Below, one piece after another: positions 42,024-51,560 of a stretch of DNA of 64,000 nucleotides (positions are counted from its first letter, which is position 1; the number at the start of each line of letters is the position of its first letter). The notes under the pieces are model-generated. The model was not told the DNA's origin, did not search any database, and saw only the letters and a list, made by a program, of their open reading frames with translations. The stretch spans positions 186,001 through 250,000 of the forward strand of contig CAZXMW010000001.1 in assembly GCA_964641415.1 (NCBI GenBank). The letters run 5' to 3'. Position numbers and translations under genes: made by a program. This DNA is from JAHECW01 sp964641415. GTDB lineage: Bacteria; Acidobacteriota; Thermoanaerobaculia; Thermoanaerobaculales; Sulfomarinibacteraceae.

Positions 42024-42345
42024 AACCGACATGCTCGTGCCGGTTTTCTTCCGGAAACCGCAGTTTTCGGCAATCTCGGCGTCGACCTGCGTTTTTCAAG
42101 CACCTGAGCAGCAGGTGCTCGGCTCGTCTCATCCACCAGAATCGTTCACCTCAGGTCCGGCGTGTCGCAGTACGGCTCCGCGCAAATTTCTGATTTTGTG
42201 AGCTTTGCCTGAAAAACTCCGGCTCCTGCTTGAAAACGTCGCCGTGACCACCGGAGTTTTCGAAGGGGGTCTTGCTAGGATGTGCCACCTGATGGAAACC
42301 GCGCTCTTCCTCGTCGCCGTCGAACGGGAGCCTGGGCCCGCTTGG
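42024..42345. other. Intergenic region with a dispersed repeat and an inverted repeat
   Basis: The region between the adenosyltransferase and phoH leader holds a dispersed 48-bp element (42036-42083) and the perfect inverted repeat GCACCTG-AGCAG-CAGGTGC (about 42099-42117). No gene is supported. Confidence 0.55.
42036..42083 (-). repeat. Dispersed 48-bp element, copy 1
   Basis: On the minus strand it begins GACGCCGAGATTGCC and contains GTTTCCGGA; it matches 60602-60649 on the plus strand at 39 of 48 positions. It lies 12 bases after the adenosyltransferase stop. Confidence 0.7.
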
Positions 42346-42519
42346 TACAATGCCGGCGTGGACTCCGAACTGACAGACGGCGGGGGAGTGCGTGATCGCG
42401 CACGGCTCGGACGGCGAGGACCGGTATTTCATGGATAGCCGGGACCAACCCCCCAGTCCCGGTCGTCGGGCGGGCCGCTGGCAGTCGGGCGGACGCGCTC
42501 GGAGCGGGGAGTCGGTCCG
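42346..42519 (+). promoter_or_regulatory. phoH leader with promoter box and two tiny ORFs
   Basis: TACAAT at 42346-42351, preceded by TGG (extended -10), stands six bases before a GTG (42358) that opens a 26-codon frame ending TAG at 42438. ATG 42431 opens a 31-codon frame ending TGA at 42526, which overlaps the TTG start of phoH at 42520. The tiny frames could be leader peptides coupled to phoH or chance. No motif identifies them. Confidence 0.35.
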
Positions 42520-43494
42520 TTGCTGACCGTCACCATCGATGAAAACCATGCCGAAAAGCTATTCGGAACGAGGGACCTCAACCTGCGCTACCTCGAGGAG
42601 CGGCTCGGTCTCGAGCTGAATGCCCGGGGCCCGGAGATCGGGATTCGCGGTGGCGACGAGGCGTCACGGCGGCTCGCCGCGCGGCTTCTCGATGCCCTCG
42701 ACCGGCTCCTTGCGGCCGGCGCTGCGGTGGATCGGGAGGAGTTTCGCACCGGTGTCCGCGTCCTCGAGGAGGATCCCGAGACCGACCTCGTCGAGTTCTT
42801 CCTCGACGCCTCGGTGGCACCGTCTATCCGCCGGTTCGTCGCACCCCGCAACCTCAACCAAAGGCTTTTCATCCGGTCGGTCAGCTCGCACGACTATGTG
42901 TTCGCGATCGGTCCCGCCGGTACCGGCAAAACCTACTTGGCGGCGGCGCTGGCCGCCGCGGCGCTCATGGACAAGCAGGTCAAACGGCTGGTGCTGTGCC
43001 GTCCGGCGGTCGAGGCCGGTGAGCGGCTCGGGTTCTTGCCGGGCGATCTCGTGGAGAAGGTCAACCCGTACCTGCGGCCAGTCTACGACGCGCTGTATGA
43101 CATCCTGGGCTACGACAAGACCGCGCGCCTCATCGAACGCCAGGTGATCGAGATCGCACCCTTGGCGTTCATGCGCGGGAGAACGCTGAACGACGCGTTC
43201 ATCATCCTGGACGAGGCCCAGAACACGACCCGCGAGCAGATGAAGATGTTCCTCACCCGAATGGGGTTCCACTCCAAGGCGGTGATCACCGGCGACGTGA
43301 CCCAAATCGATCTGCCCGGGCGGGCACGTTCGGGCCTCGTCGAGGCGATCGAGATTCTCACCGGTGTCGACGGCATCGCGTTCGTCAACTTCACCCACCG
43401 GGATGTCGTCCGTCACCGGCTGGTCGAGGTCGTGGTCGACCGCTACAACCGGTGGGAGGCGGAGCATCCGCGAAATCGCGAGGACGACCGATGA
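42520..43494 (+). CDS. PhoH-like P-loop ATPase (YbeZ)
   Basis: YbeZ-type PhoH proteins are cytoplasmic NTPases tied to ribosome and RNA metabolism and work with YbeY. The 324-residue product has the N-terminal domain, Walker A GPAGTGKT (about 131-138), RPAVEAGERLGFLPGDL, Walker B FIILDEAQN and TRMGFHSKAVITGDVTQIDLP. No ATG is available in frame; TTG 42520 is used with GGGGAG about nine bases upstream. Its stop overlaps pgpH (ATGA). This is the first gene of the conserved phoH-pgpH-ybeY-corC-era group. Confidence 0.9.
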   Translation: MLTVTIDENHAEKLFGTRDLNLRYLEERLGLELNARGPEIGIRGGDEASRRLAARLLDALDRLLAAGAAVDREEFRTGVRVLEEDPETDLVEFFLDASVAPSIRRFVAPRNLNQRLFIRSVSSHDYVFAIGPAGTGKTYLAAALAAAALMDKQVKRLVLCRPAVEAGERLGFLPGDLVEKVNPYLRPVYDALYDILGYDKTARLIERQVIEIAPLAFMRGRTLNDAFIILDEAQNTTREQMKMFLTRMGFHSKAVITGDVTQIDLPGRARSGLVEAIEILTGVDGIAFVNFTHRDVVRHRLVEVVVDRYNRWEAEHPRNREDDR

Positions 43495-45815
43495 ACCGGA
43501 AGCGCTCGCACTCCGGCCGGCGGACCGCCTCGCGCATCACCCGGGGGCTCGAGGAGCGCGGCGGTCTGTGGCAGCGCGTGCTCGAGATGCCGGTTGCCTG
43601 GGCGTCGATCACGATCGTCCTGTGCACGATGTGGCTGCTGCCTCGGCTTCACACCGATGTCCCGACCTGGCCGGTCGGCGCCGTGGCGGCGTACGACGTG
43701 GTTGTGCCGCGCGATCTCAGCCTTCCGGACGACGCCGCGACCGAGGCTGCCCGGGCCGAGGCGCGCGCCGCGGTGCTGCCGGTTTTCGACTTCGACCCAC
43801 GGATCCGGACCGAGCTCGAGACCGAGCTCGCCGAGGTCTTCGAAGCCTGTCGGCAGTGGCTCGACGACGGCTCCGCGGGCCTGGACGATCTCGCCGCGGC
43901 AACCGTCCTGAGCATCGACGCGACGATGGTCAACGTGCTCGCCGAGGCGGAGTGCTCGGTTTCTTTGGAACAGGCGATCCTCACGGTGGTCGGAAACGTT
44001 TACCGGGGCGGACTGGTCGACGATCGTCGCGAGCTCGACCGACGCGCCGAGCGCGGGTTGGTGATCCGCGAGCTCGGCGGCGGCGTCGAACGACGGTCCA
44101 GCGTCGATGATCTGGCGGAAGCGGTCGACGGGCGGGCGGGGCTCGAGGGTAGCCTCCAAACCCGGTTGCTGGCACAGGAGGCGGTAGCCCGCCGTTGGGT
44201 CCGGCCGACGCTCGATTTTCTCGCCGCCAACATGCTGCCGAGCATCGTGCTCAACCGTGCCGAAACTGCCAGCCGGACCGCCGATGCCGAAAACCAGGTT
44301 GCGCCGCGGTCGCGGCTGCTGCGCCGCGGCCAGGTGCTCGTTCGCCGGGGCGACCGGGTGTCGCCGGAGGTCGCACAGACCCTGCGGGTGCTCGACCGGC
44401 AGAGCCACGACGTCACCGAGTACTCGAGGGTGCTCGGAGTCGGTTTGCTGGTGGTTCTCGCGGTCGCTGCGTGGTGGCCGACCCAGCGGCTGTTCGGCGG
44501 CGCGATCGGCGGGGCACGCCGCCGCTTGTCGATGATCTACATCCTGATGGTTCTCTTCGTCGGTCTCAACCGGCTCGGGGTCTTCCTCGCAGAGGCGGTG
44601 TCGCGAAGCGTCCAGGGACAGACGCTGTCGAATTTCGACTCCTACCTCTGGGGGCTGCCGTTCGCCGCCGGTCCGTCCATGGTCTTCCTGCTCCTCGGGT
44701 TGATGCCGGCGTTGGTCTTCGCCGTGGTCGGAGCGGTCCTGGCCGGCCTGCTGCTCGACGGTCAGCTCAGCATGGCGATCTTCGCACTGGTCTCGGGGCT
44801 TGCCGGCGTGCTCGCGTCGCGCAGGTTTTCCGAGCGTTCGGCGATGAGCCGGATCGGACTGACGGTGGGTGGGATCGGCGTGCTGGTCTTCCTGGCGCTC
44901 GAGCTGTACGGCGGTCTCGCCGAACGCCCGGAGTCGATCCTGTTCGGCTGTGGCTGGGCGTTCGTCGGCGGTCTGCTCGCGATCGCCATCGTGACCTCGA
45001 TTCTGCCGCTGTTCGAGGGCCTGTTCGGGGTGACCACGGATCTGCGGCTGCTCGAGCTTTCCAATCAGAATCTGCCACTGCTCAAGCGGTTGTCCCTGGA
45101 GGCGCCGGGGACCTACCAGCACTCGCTGGCGGTCAGCAATCTGGTCGAAGCCGGCGCCGACGCGGTCGGTGCGAACGCGCTCCTGCTTCGGGTGTGCGCC
45201 TACTACCATGACATCGGGAAGCTGGTGAAGCCCTCCTACTTCGTCGAGAACCAGCGCGGTGTCAATCCCCACGACGACCTGTCGCCGTCGATGTCGTCTC
45301 TGGTCATCCAGAGTCACGTCAAGGAGGGCCTGGAAATGGCGAGGGCGGCCGGACTGCCGCTGATCATCCGGCAGGGCATCGCCACCCACCATGGGACCAA
45401 GCTGATCCGGTTCTTCTTTCACAAGGCTCGTGATCAGGCCGCGACCACCAAGTCCGAGGTGCGGGAAAGCGACTTCCGTTACCCCGGACCGAAGCCGGAC
45501 ACCAAGGAGCTCGGCATTCTGCTGCTGGCTGACGCGGTCGAAGCGGCGGCTCGTACGATCGAGCAACCGACCCCGACCAGGCTCCAGGGGATGATCAAGA
45601 AGCTCCTCGACGACGCCCTGGAGGACGGTCAGCTCGACGACACGGAGCTGACCTTTTCGGAGCTCGACAGAGTCGGATCGGCATTTCTGTGGGTTCTGAC
45701 CAATATGTACCACCATCGGATCGACTACCCGGGATTCGACTTCAACCGAAGGAAGGCGTCGCGTGAGCATGGTGCTCATCAACTGGGAACGGCGACCGTC
45801 TCGTCCCGCGGCTGA
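43491..45815 (+). CDS. PgpH-like 7TM-HD phosphodiesterase
   Basis: PgpH (YqfF) proteins hydrolyse the signal cyclic di-AMP in Firmicutes and others. The 774-residue product has an N-terminal helix (about 36-52), a large extracellular 7TMR-HDED domain (about 55-310), seven membrane helices (about 315-515) and a cytoplasmic HD domain: YQHSLAVSNL, YYHDIGKLVKPSYF (HD pair), and IATHHGTKLIRFFFH. All HD metal residues appear intact. ATG 43491 overlaps the phoH stop. Its C-terminus overlaps ybeY by 53 bases. Whether the cell makes c-di-AMP cannot be decided here. Confidence 0.9.
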   Translation: MNRKRSHSGRRTASRITRGLEERGGLWQRVLEMPVAWASITIVLCTMWLLPRLHTDVPTWPVGAVAAYDVVVPRDLSLPDDAATEAARAEARAAVLPVFDFDPRIRTELETELAEVFEACRQWLDDGSAGLDDLAAATVLSIDATMVNVLAEAECSVSLEQAILTVVGNVYRGGLVDDRRELDRRAERGLVIRELGGGVERRSSVDDLAEAVDGRAGLEGSLQTRLLAQEAVARRWVRPTLDFLAANMLPSIVLNRAETASRTADAENQVAPRSRLLRRGQVLVRRGDRVSPEVAQTLRVLDRQSHDVTEYSRVLGVGLLVVLAVAAWWPTQRLFGGAIGGARRRLSMIYILMVLFVGLNRLGVFLAEAVSRSVQGQTLSNFDSYLWGLPFAAGPSMVFLLLGLMPALVFAVVGAVLAGLLLDGQLSMAIFALVSGLAGVLASRRFSERSAMSRIGLTVGGIGVLVFLALELYGGLAERPESILFGCGWAFVGGLLAIAIVTSILPLFEGLFGVTTDLRLLELSNQNLPLLKRLSLEAPGTYQHSLAVSNLVEAGADAVGANALLLRVCAYYHDIGKLVKPSYFVENQRGVNPHDDLSPSMSSLVIQSHVKEGLEMARAAGLPLIIRQGIATHHGTKLIRFFFHKARDQAATTKSEVRESDFRYPGPKPDTKELGILLLADAVEAAARTIEQPTPTRLQGMIKKLLDDALEDGQLDDTELTFSELDRVGSAFLWVLTNMYHHRIDYPGFDFNRRKASREHGAHQLGTATVSSRG

Positions 45816-46188
45816 GGCCCTGCGGCGGACCGTGAGCGGCTGCCTCGGCCGGCTTGACGTCGGCCCCGCGGAGGTCCACGTCCTGATCACGGGAGACGAA
45901 CGGATCCGCGAGCTCAACCGGCTGTATCTCGGCCGAGACATGGCGACCGACGTTCTGTCGTTTCCGGACGGAGATCTGCTGCCGACGGGTCGACGGCTGC
46001 TCGGCGAGATCGTGATCTCGATCGACACCGCGCGGCGGCAGGCACAGACGGAGGGTCACGGCGAGCTCCGCGAGCTTCAGGAGCTGGTCGTGCACGGAAC
46101 GCTGCACCTGCTCGGTTGGGACCACGCCGCCGACGACGGCGAGATGAACCGGCTCGAGCTCGACCTCCGGGAGGCGTTGTTGTCGTGA
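45763..46188 (+). CDS. ybeY: Endoribonuclease YbeY (rRNA maturation factor)
   Basis: YbeY is a zinc-dependent endoribonuclease for 16S rRNA 3' processing and ribosome quality control. The 141-residue product has the Zn site HGTLHLLGWDH (three His, about 111-121) and LSFPDGD with the conserved TDVLSFP loop. GTG 45763 has AAGGAAGG six bases upstream. The 53-base overlap with pgpH and the GTGA overlap with the next gene indicate strong translational coupling. Confidence 0.95.
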   Translation: MSMVLINWERRPSRPAAEALRRTVSGCLGRLDVGPAEVHVLITGDERIRELNRLYLGRDMATDVLSFPDGDLLPTGRRLLGEIVISIDTARRQAQTEGHGELRELQELVVHGTLHLLGWDHAADDGEMNRLELDLREALLS

Positions 46189-47456
46189 CCTCTTTGTTGA
46201 TCGCCTGGCTGTCGGATCCGATCACCCTCGGTCTTGTCGGCGCCGCGCTCGCGGTCTTCGTCGTTGTCGTCGAGCTGCTCCTTTCCAGTCTCGCCCGGCT
46301 CGGCAATGTCCGTTTCCAGGGCATCCTCGAGGACCATCAGCGCATGCTTCGGCGACTTGCCGATCCGCCGGCCCCCCTGTCCAAGGTGACCGACATCCTG
46401 CGTTGGATCGAGATCGCGAGCCTCGGGTTGCTGTGGCTGGTCGTCGGCCACGCCACCTGGCCCGAGTCGTGGCACAGGGTGGTGGTCGCGGTCGTGGCGA
46501 CCGCGGTGCTGGTCGGCGTCACTCGGCTGGCGGTGAGCTCCCTCGACGAAGATGCGATCGCCAAGCTGCTGCGCCTGGTATCACCGGTTGCCGGTCCGTT
46601 GATCCGCATCCTCGGCGCCAACGGAGATCCGGACCCGACAGCGACGGCGACCCTGGAGGAGGAGGACGAGGCGTCCGAGCGAGAGATCCAGGCCTATCTC
46701 GAGGCCGGCCAGGCGGCCGGGATCTTCGAGGTCGAAGAGGGCGAGTTCGTCGAGTCGCTGGTCGATTTCTTCGACACCGTGGTGCGCGAGGTGATGACGC
46801 CCCGCACCGACATGGTGACGGTGCCCGACACGGTCTCGCTGGACGAGCTGCTGGAGATCTTCGGCAGCACGCTCAAGAGCCGTGTTCCGGTCTATCACGA
46901 GACCGTCGACCGGGTGATCGGCTTTGTTCACGTCAAGAAATGCGTCCAGCACATCATCGGTGGCAGCCGACCGCCGGTCGACGCACTGGTCAATCCGTGT
47001 CTCGTGGTGCCCGAGACCAAGCCTCTCGGCGAGCTGCTGCGCGACTTCCAACAGAACCACCAGCAGATGGCCATTGTCGTCGACGAGTACGGTGGCACCT
47101 CAGGGTTGGTGACCCTCGAGGACATTCTGGAGGAGATCGTCGGTGAGATCGAGGACGAACACGACGCCCGGCAGCCGCCCGAGTGGCAGGAGATCGAGCC
47201 CGGAGTGTTCCGACTGCAGGGGCGGGCGCCGCTCGAGACGCTCGGGGACCTGGTCGGTCGAGAGATCGCCGAGGAGGACGTCGACACGGTCGGTGGCCTG
47301 GTCTTCTCACGCCACGGTACGGTGCCGGAAGCCGGCACCCTGGTCGAGGACCCGGTCCACGGACTCGCCTTCGTGGTCGACGAGATGGATGAGCGCCGAA
47401 TCGTCAGCGTGACGGTGCGGCGGTCGGACTTCGCCGAGCCTTCGGTCGAAGAGTGA
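46185..47456 (+). CDS. CorC/HlyC-type CBS transporter-associated protein
   Basis: The 423-residue product has two to four N-terminal hydrophobic segments (about 3-28, 66-86, 93-113), a reduced version of the DUF21/CNNM membrane domain, then a CBS pair (VREVMTPRTDMVTVP and VDALVNPCLVVPE blocks) and the CorC_HlyC domain near VDTVGGLVFSRHG. Such proteins are linked to Mg2+ and Co2+ resistance or export. The membrane part is shorter than in full CNNM proteins. Start GTG 46185 overlaps the ybeY stop; the stop overlaps era (ATGA). Its place next to ybeY and era is widely conserved. Confidence 0.85.
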   Translation: MTSLLIAWLSDPITLGLVGAALAVFVVVVELLLSSLARLGNVRFQGILEDHQRMLRRLADPPAPLSKVTDILRWIEIASLGLLWLVVGHATWPESWHRVVVAVVATAVLVGVTRLAVSSLDEDAIAKLLRLVSPVAGPLIRILGANGDPDPTATATLEEEDEASEREIQAYLEAGQAAGIFEVEEGEFVESLVDFFDTVVREVMTPRTDMVTVPDTVSLDELLEIFGSTLKSRVPVYHETVDRVIGFVHVKKCVQHIIGGSRPPVDALVNPCLVVPETKPLGELLRDFQQNHQQMAIVVDEYGGTSGLVTLEDILEEIVGEIEDEHDARQPPEWQEIEPGVFRLQGRAPLETLGDLVGREIAEEDVDTVGGLVFSRHGTVPEAGTLVEDPVHGLAFVVDEMDERRIVSVTVRRSDFAEPSVEE

Positions 47457-48448
47457 TGAAGCCGGTGCTGGAGGGGAAGGGCGAGGTGGTGGGAGACGGT
47501 GCAGCTCGTTCCGGGACGGTGGCGCTGGTCGGCCGGCCCAACGCGGGAAAGTCGACGCTGCTCAACACGCTGCTCGGCGACAAGGTCGCCATCGTGTCGG
47601 ACAAGCCCCAGACGACACGGAACCGGATCATAGGGATCGTCACGGAGGATCGCGGCCAGGTCGTCTTCTTCGACCTGCCCGGCGTCCACCGGCCCCAACA
47701 CAAGATGAACTCGCGGATGATGCAGGAAGTGCGATCCGCGCTCGAAGAGGTCGATCTCGTGCTCCACCTCATCGACGCCACGATCCCGTGGGGTGGTGGC
47801 GAGCAGTACCTGTTCGACCTGCTCGAACCGGTGCCGTCGCCGGTCCTCGGAGTGCTCACCAAGATCGATCTGCTGCGCTCGAGGGAGGCTCTGCTCCCGC
47901 TCATCGAGGCGTACGTTGAGCGACGTCCGGGAACCGCCGTCGTGCCGATCTCGGCGCCGCGGGCCGATGGGTTGCCGGAGCTTCTCGGTCAGATCTTCCA
48001 GCGGCTGCCCGTCGGCCCGCCGCTCTATCCCGGAGATGTCACGACGACCCAGACCGAGCGGTTCTTCATTGCCGAGGTGGTTCGCGAGAAGCTGCTTGCA
48101 CGAACGCGCAACGAGCTGCCCTACAGCACCGGCGTTGTCGTCGACTTCCTCGACGAACAGAATGACCTCCTTCGAGTCGATGCGGTGATCTACGTCGAGC
48201 GGTCGAGCCAGAAGGGCATCGTCATCGGCAAGGGCGGACGCATGATCAAGGCCGTCGGCACCGCTGCCCGCCAGGAGCTCGAGCGACTGCTCGGGATCCG
48301 CATCTACCTCGAGCTCCACGTCAAGGTGCATTCCAGGTGGCGCGACGATGTCCGCGTCCTTCGTGACATGGAGCCGGGCGCTGCGAGACTCGACGAGGGA
48401 CTTGCCGATCTGATCACGCCGCCCGGCGAACCGGAGGTTGAACCGTGA
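47453..48448 (+). CDS. era: GTPase Era
   Basis: Era binds the 3' end of 16S rRNA and helps 30S assembly. The 331-residue product has G1 GRPNAGKST, G2 PQTTRN, G3 DLPG, G4 TKID, and a C-terminal KH domain with ERSSQKGIVIGKGGRMIK. It is slightly longer than the 300 residues usual for Era, with extra residues at both ends (an acidic C-terminal tail). ATG 47453 overlaps the CorC gene stop. It closes the phoH-pgpH-ybeY-corC-era operon. Confidence 0.97.
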   Translation: MMKPVLEGKGEVVGDGAARSGTVALVGRPNAGKSTLLNTLLGDKVAIVSDKPQTTRNRIIGIVTEDRGQVVFFDLPGVHRPQHKMNSRMMQEVRSALEEVDLVLHLIDATIPWGGGEQYLFDLLEPVPSPVLGVLTKIDLLRSREALLPLIEAYVERRPGTAVVPISAPRADGLPELLGQIFQRLPVGPPLYPGDVTTTQTERFFIAEVVREKLLARTRNELPYSTGVVVDFLDEQNDLLRVDAVIYVERSSQKGIVIGKGGRMIKAVGTAARQELERLLGIRIYLELHVKVHSRWRDDVRVLRDMEPGAARLDEGLADLITPPGEPEVEP

Positions 48449-48462
48449 GCCGCGCCGACACG

Positions 48463-48885
48463 CTACTCGTGCCGCTCGGGAGGACGCCGCAGAGCCTTCT
48501 TTTTTGATCGACGCCGCTTGTTCTCAAGGCGTCGCCGCTTCGCGGCCTTGCTGACCCTGGTCGGCTTGCGCTCTGCGCGTTCTCCAAGCGCGTCGTCGAC
48601 GAGCTCGATGAAGCGGGCGATGGCGGCGTGGCGGTTGGCCTCCCGGCTGCGGTGGCGCTGCGAGGTGACGCGAAGGATGCCGTCCTTCGTGATCCGGGTC
48701 GCCAGCTGATCGGCGAGCTGTGCCTTCTGCTCGTCGGTCAGCGACGGCGATGCGTCGATGTCGAACCGAACGGTCACCTTGGTCTCGACCTTGTTGACGT
48801 TCTGTCCGCCGGGACCCGAGCTGCGCGCGAACTCGAACTCGAGCTCGGCCTCGGGGATGGCGACCTCGTCGTTGATCTCGAGCAT
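48463..48885 (-). CDS. arfB: Peptidyl-tRNA hydrolase ArfB (rescue factor)
   Basis: ArfB rescues stalled ribosomes by hydrolysing peptidyl-tRNA with its GGQ motif. The 140-residue product has SSGPGGQNVNKVETKV (GGQ about residues 26-28) and a basic, disordered tail rich in Lys/Arg (KRRRLENKRRRSKKKALRRP) that enters the mRNA channel. Lengths agree with YaeJ/ArfB. ATG 48885 has TAGGCT exactly six bases upstream and no ribosome-binding site. It is convergent with era. Confidence 0.95.
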   Translation of the reverse strand: MLEINDEVAIPEAELEFEFARSSGPGGQNVNKVETKVTVRFDIDASPSLTDEQKAQLADQLATRITKDGILRVTSQRHRSREANRHAAIARFIELVDDALGERAERKPTRVSKAAKRRRLENKRRRSKKKALRRPPERHE

Positions 48886-48891
48886 GGAGCG

Positions 48892-48897
48892 AGCCTA
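48892..48897 (-). promoter_or_regulatory. Candidate -10 box of arfB
   Basis: On the minus strand TAGGCT is followed by six bases and the ATG at 48885. Confidence 0.35.
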
Positions 48898-48953
48898 TCC
48901 GACCCGACAGAAAGTTCCAATCCATGAGAATCGCAGCCACTCAAAGCTGCGGG

Positions 48954-50282
48954 CTACAGCAGACTTTCGATCTCCTCCGCGATCTTGTCCTCGTCACCGG
49001 GCTCGAAGCCGAGATGCGAGTACATCACGCGTCCCTCGCGGTCGATCAGAAAGGATGTCGGGAAGCTGTTGATGCCGAACAGGTTCTGGACCACCTCGGC
49101 GTCGCCCTCGCCGTTTTCGAGGGCGGGGTAGGTCAGGCCGTGCTTGTCGATGAACTTGGTCGCGAGCTCGGTCTGGCGCTTGCCGTCGACGACGACGACG
49201 GTGAAGCCCTGTTCGGCATAGGTCTCATACAGAGGCTGCAGGCGTGGCAACTCCACGCGGCAGCCGCTTCACGTGGGGAACCAGAAGGCGAGCAGGGTGA
49301 CCTTGCCGTCGGAAAGAGCCGAGAAGTCGTGCGACTGACCTTCATAGTCGACGAGCGCGAAATCATCGATCGGTTTGGCGAGGCGCTGCCGTTTTGACCA
49401 GAGGAACTCGGCGAAGCCCTGCCGGCTGCCGCTGGTGGTCGCGAAGGCGGTCTCCAGCACTTTGATTGCATCCTTGTCGGAGCCCATCACCGCGGCCGGC
49501 GTCACCAGATCGATCGCCTCCTCGGGGTTGCCGGCCGCGAGCATGGCCTTGGCCCGGTACAGATCGAGCGGCGTGTCCGGAACGCCGAGGTAGTCGACGG
49601 TCTTCAGCGGGGTCGCCCGGTCGAAGGCGGCCAGCGCCTCGTCCGTGCGGTCCAGGTTCCACAGCGCCCACCCGAGGTTCGCCAGGCTCATGACCCGTCG
49701 ACGGTCGGCCTTGGCCTCGGCCTGCTCCCGGGTGGAGTCGTCGTCAGGGTAATCGGCGAGAAAGGCCTCGGGTGTCGCCTTCTCCAACGCCGCCTGGGCA
49801 TATTTCGCGCCGGTGGACCACTGACCGTGCTCGACCGCGAGGTCGGAAACGTCGATCCGCTCGCCGAAGGTGAGGGGGCGCTCCGCCGCGAGCTCCTCGG
49901 CGATCGCGGCGAGGTCCATGGGCTCGCCGATCTCCGCGGAAAGCGGGAACATGGCCCTGGCGATCTCGAACCGAGTCTTCGGGTCGGTGTTCGCCTCGAG
50001 GGTTGTGCCGAGCACGGCAAGGGCGCCTTCCGCGTCGCCCATGTCTTCCCCGCGGTAGTAGGCAAGGGCTCCGGCAAGCCGGCCGGCGTATCCGGTGTCG
50101 GGATGAGTGTCGAGGAACCCTTCAATGAGCTGGACCTTTTCGGCGCTTGTCTCGACTTCGTCGTACTCGGTCCGGAAGTCGGCCCATGCCTGTTCGAGAT
50201 CGGCCTCTGGAGCCTGTTGGGCGCAGCCGCTCGTCAAACCAAGCGCGATGGACAGCCCGATTGCCAGTGTCGTTTTCCTCAT
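48954..50282 (-). CDS. Selenocysteine-containing thioredoxin-fold lipoprotein with TPR-like N-terminal region
   Basis: The frame runs from ATG 50282 (GGAGG five bases upstream) to 48954, interrupted only by one TGA at 49271-49269. Read as selenocysteine it is residue 338 of 442. Residues 1-22 are a lipoprotein signal (lipobox LTSGC). Residues about 25-300 are helical, TPR-like. Residues about 305-442 form a TlpA/redoxin-type thioredoxin fold: ALVDYEGQSHDFSAL, LLAFWFPT-U-SGC-RVELP, then VVVVDGKRQ and the cis-Pro SFPTSF. The active site is thus Sec-x-x-Cys where homologues have Cys-x-x-Cys. A hairpin follows the TGA. Known families with this motif are periplasmic thiol-disulfide reductases; the exact substrate is unknown. 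Automatic gene calling would split it at 49269 into two pieces. Confidence 0.85.
49234..49265 (-). promoter_or_regulatory. SECIS-like hairpin for UGA recoding
   Basis: On the minus strand, three bases after the TGA, GGCTGC pairs with GCAGCC and GCGTGG pairs with CCACGC around the five-base loop AGTTG; a single C faces CT as an internal bulge. The loop is 17-21 bases after the TGA and contains GU, as expected of bacterial SECIS elements bound by SelB. Confidence 0.75.
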
Positions 50283-50429
50283 CGAATCCTCCATACCCCG
50301 CCAGGTCGATCAGCGGTGTTTCGCACATTTGCGCGTACAAGAGAGTATACGGCCTGCCCTGCTTGAAAGATACAGATCTGATCTCGATTTCGACTGGGCA
50401 TTCCGAAGGGAGGGCCGGTCGAAATCGAG

Positions 50430-50435
50430 TATCCT
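50430..50435 (+). promoter_or_regulatory. Candidate -10 box of mtnA
   Basis: TATCCT is followed by six bases (TTGGTC) and the ATG at 50442, without a Shine-Dalgarno sequence. Confidence 0.45.
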
Positions 50436-50441
50436 TTGGTC

Positions 50442-51556
<1,115 letters not shown>

Positions 51557-51560
<4 letters not shown>

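Noticed and set aside
48954..50282. Pseudogene or nonsense mutation in the thioredoxin gene
   Set aside because: The frame and fold continue cleanly after the TGA, the TGA falls exactly on a redox Cys position, and a SECIS-like hairpin follows.
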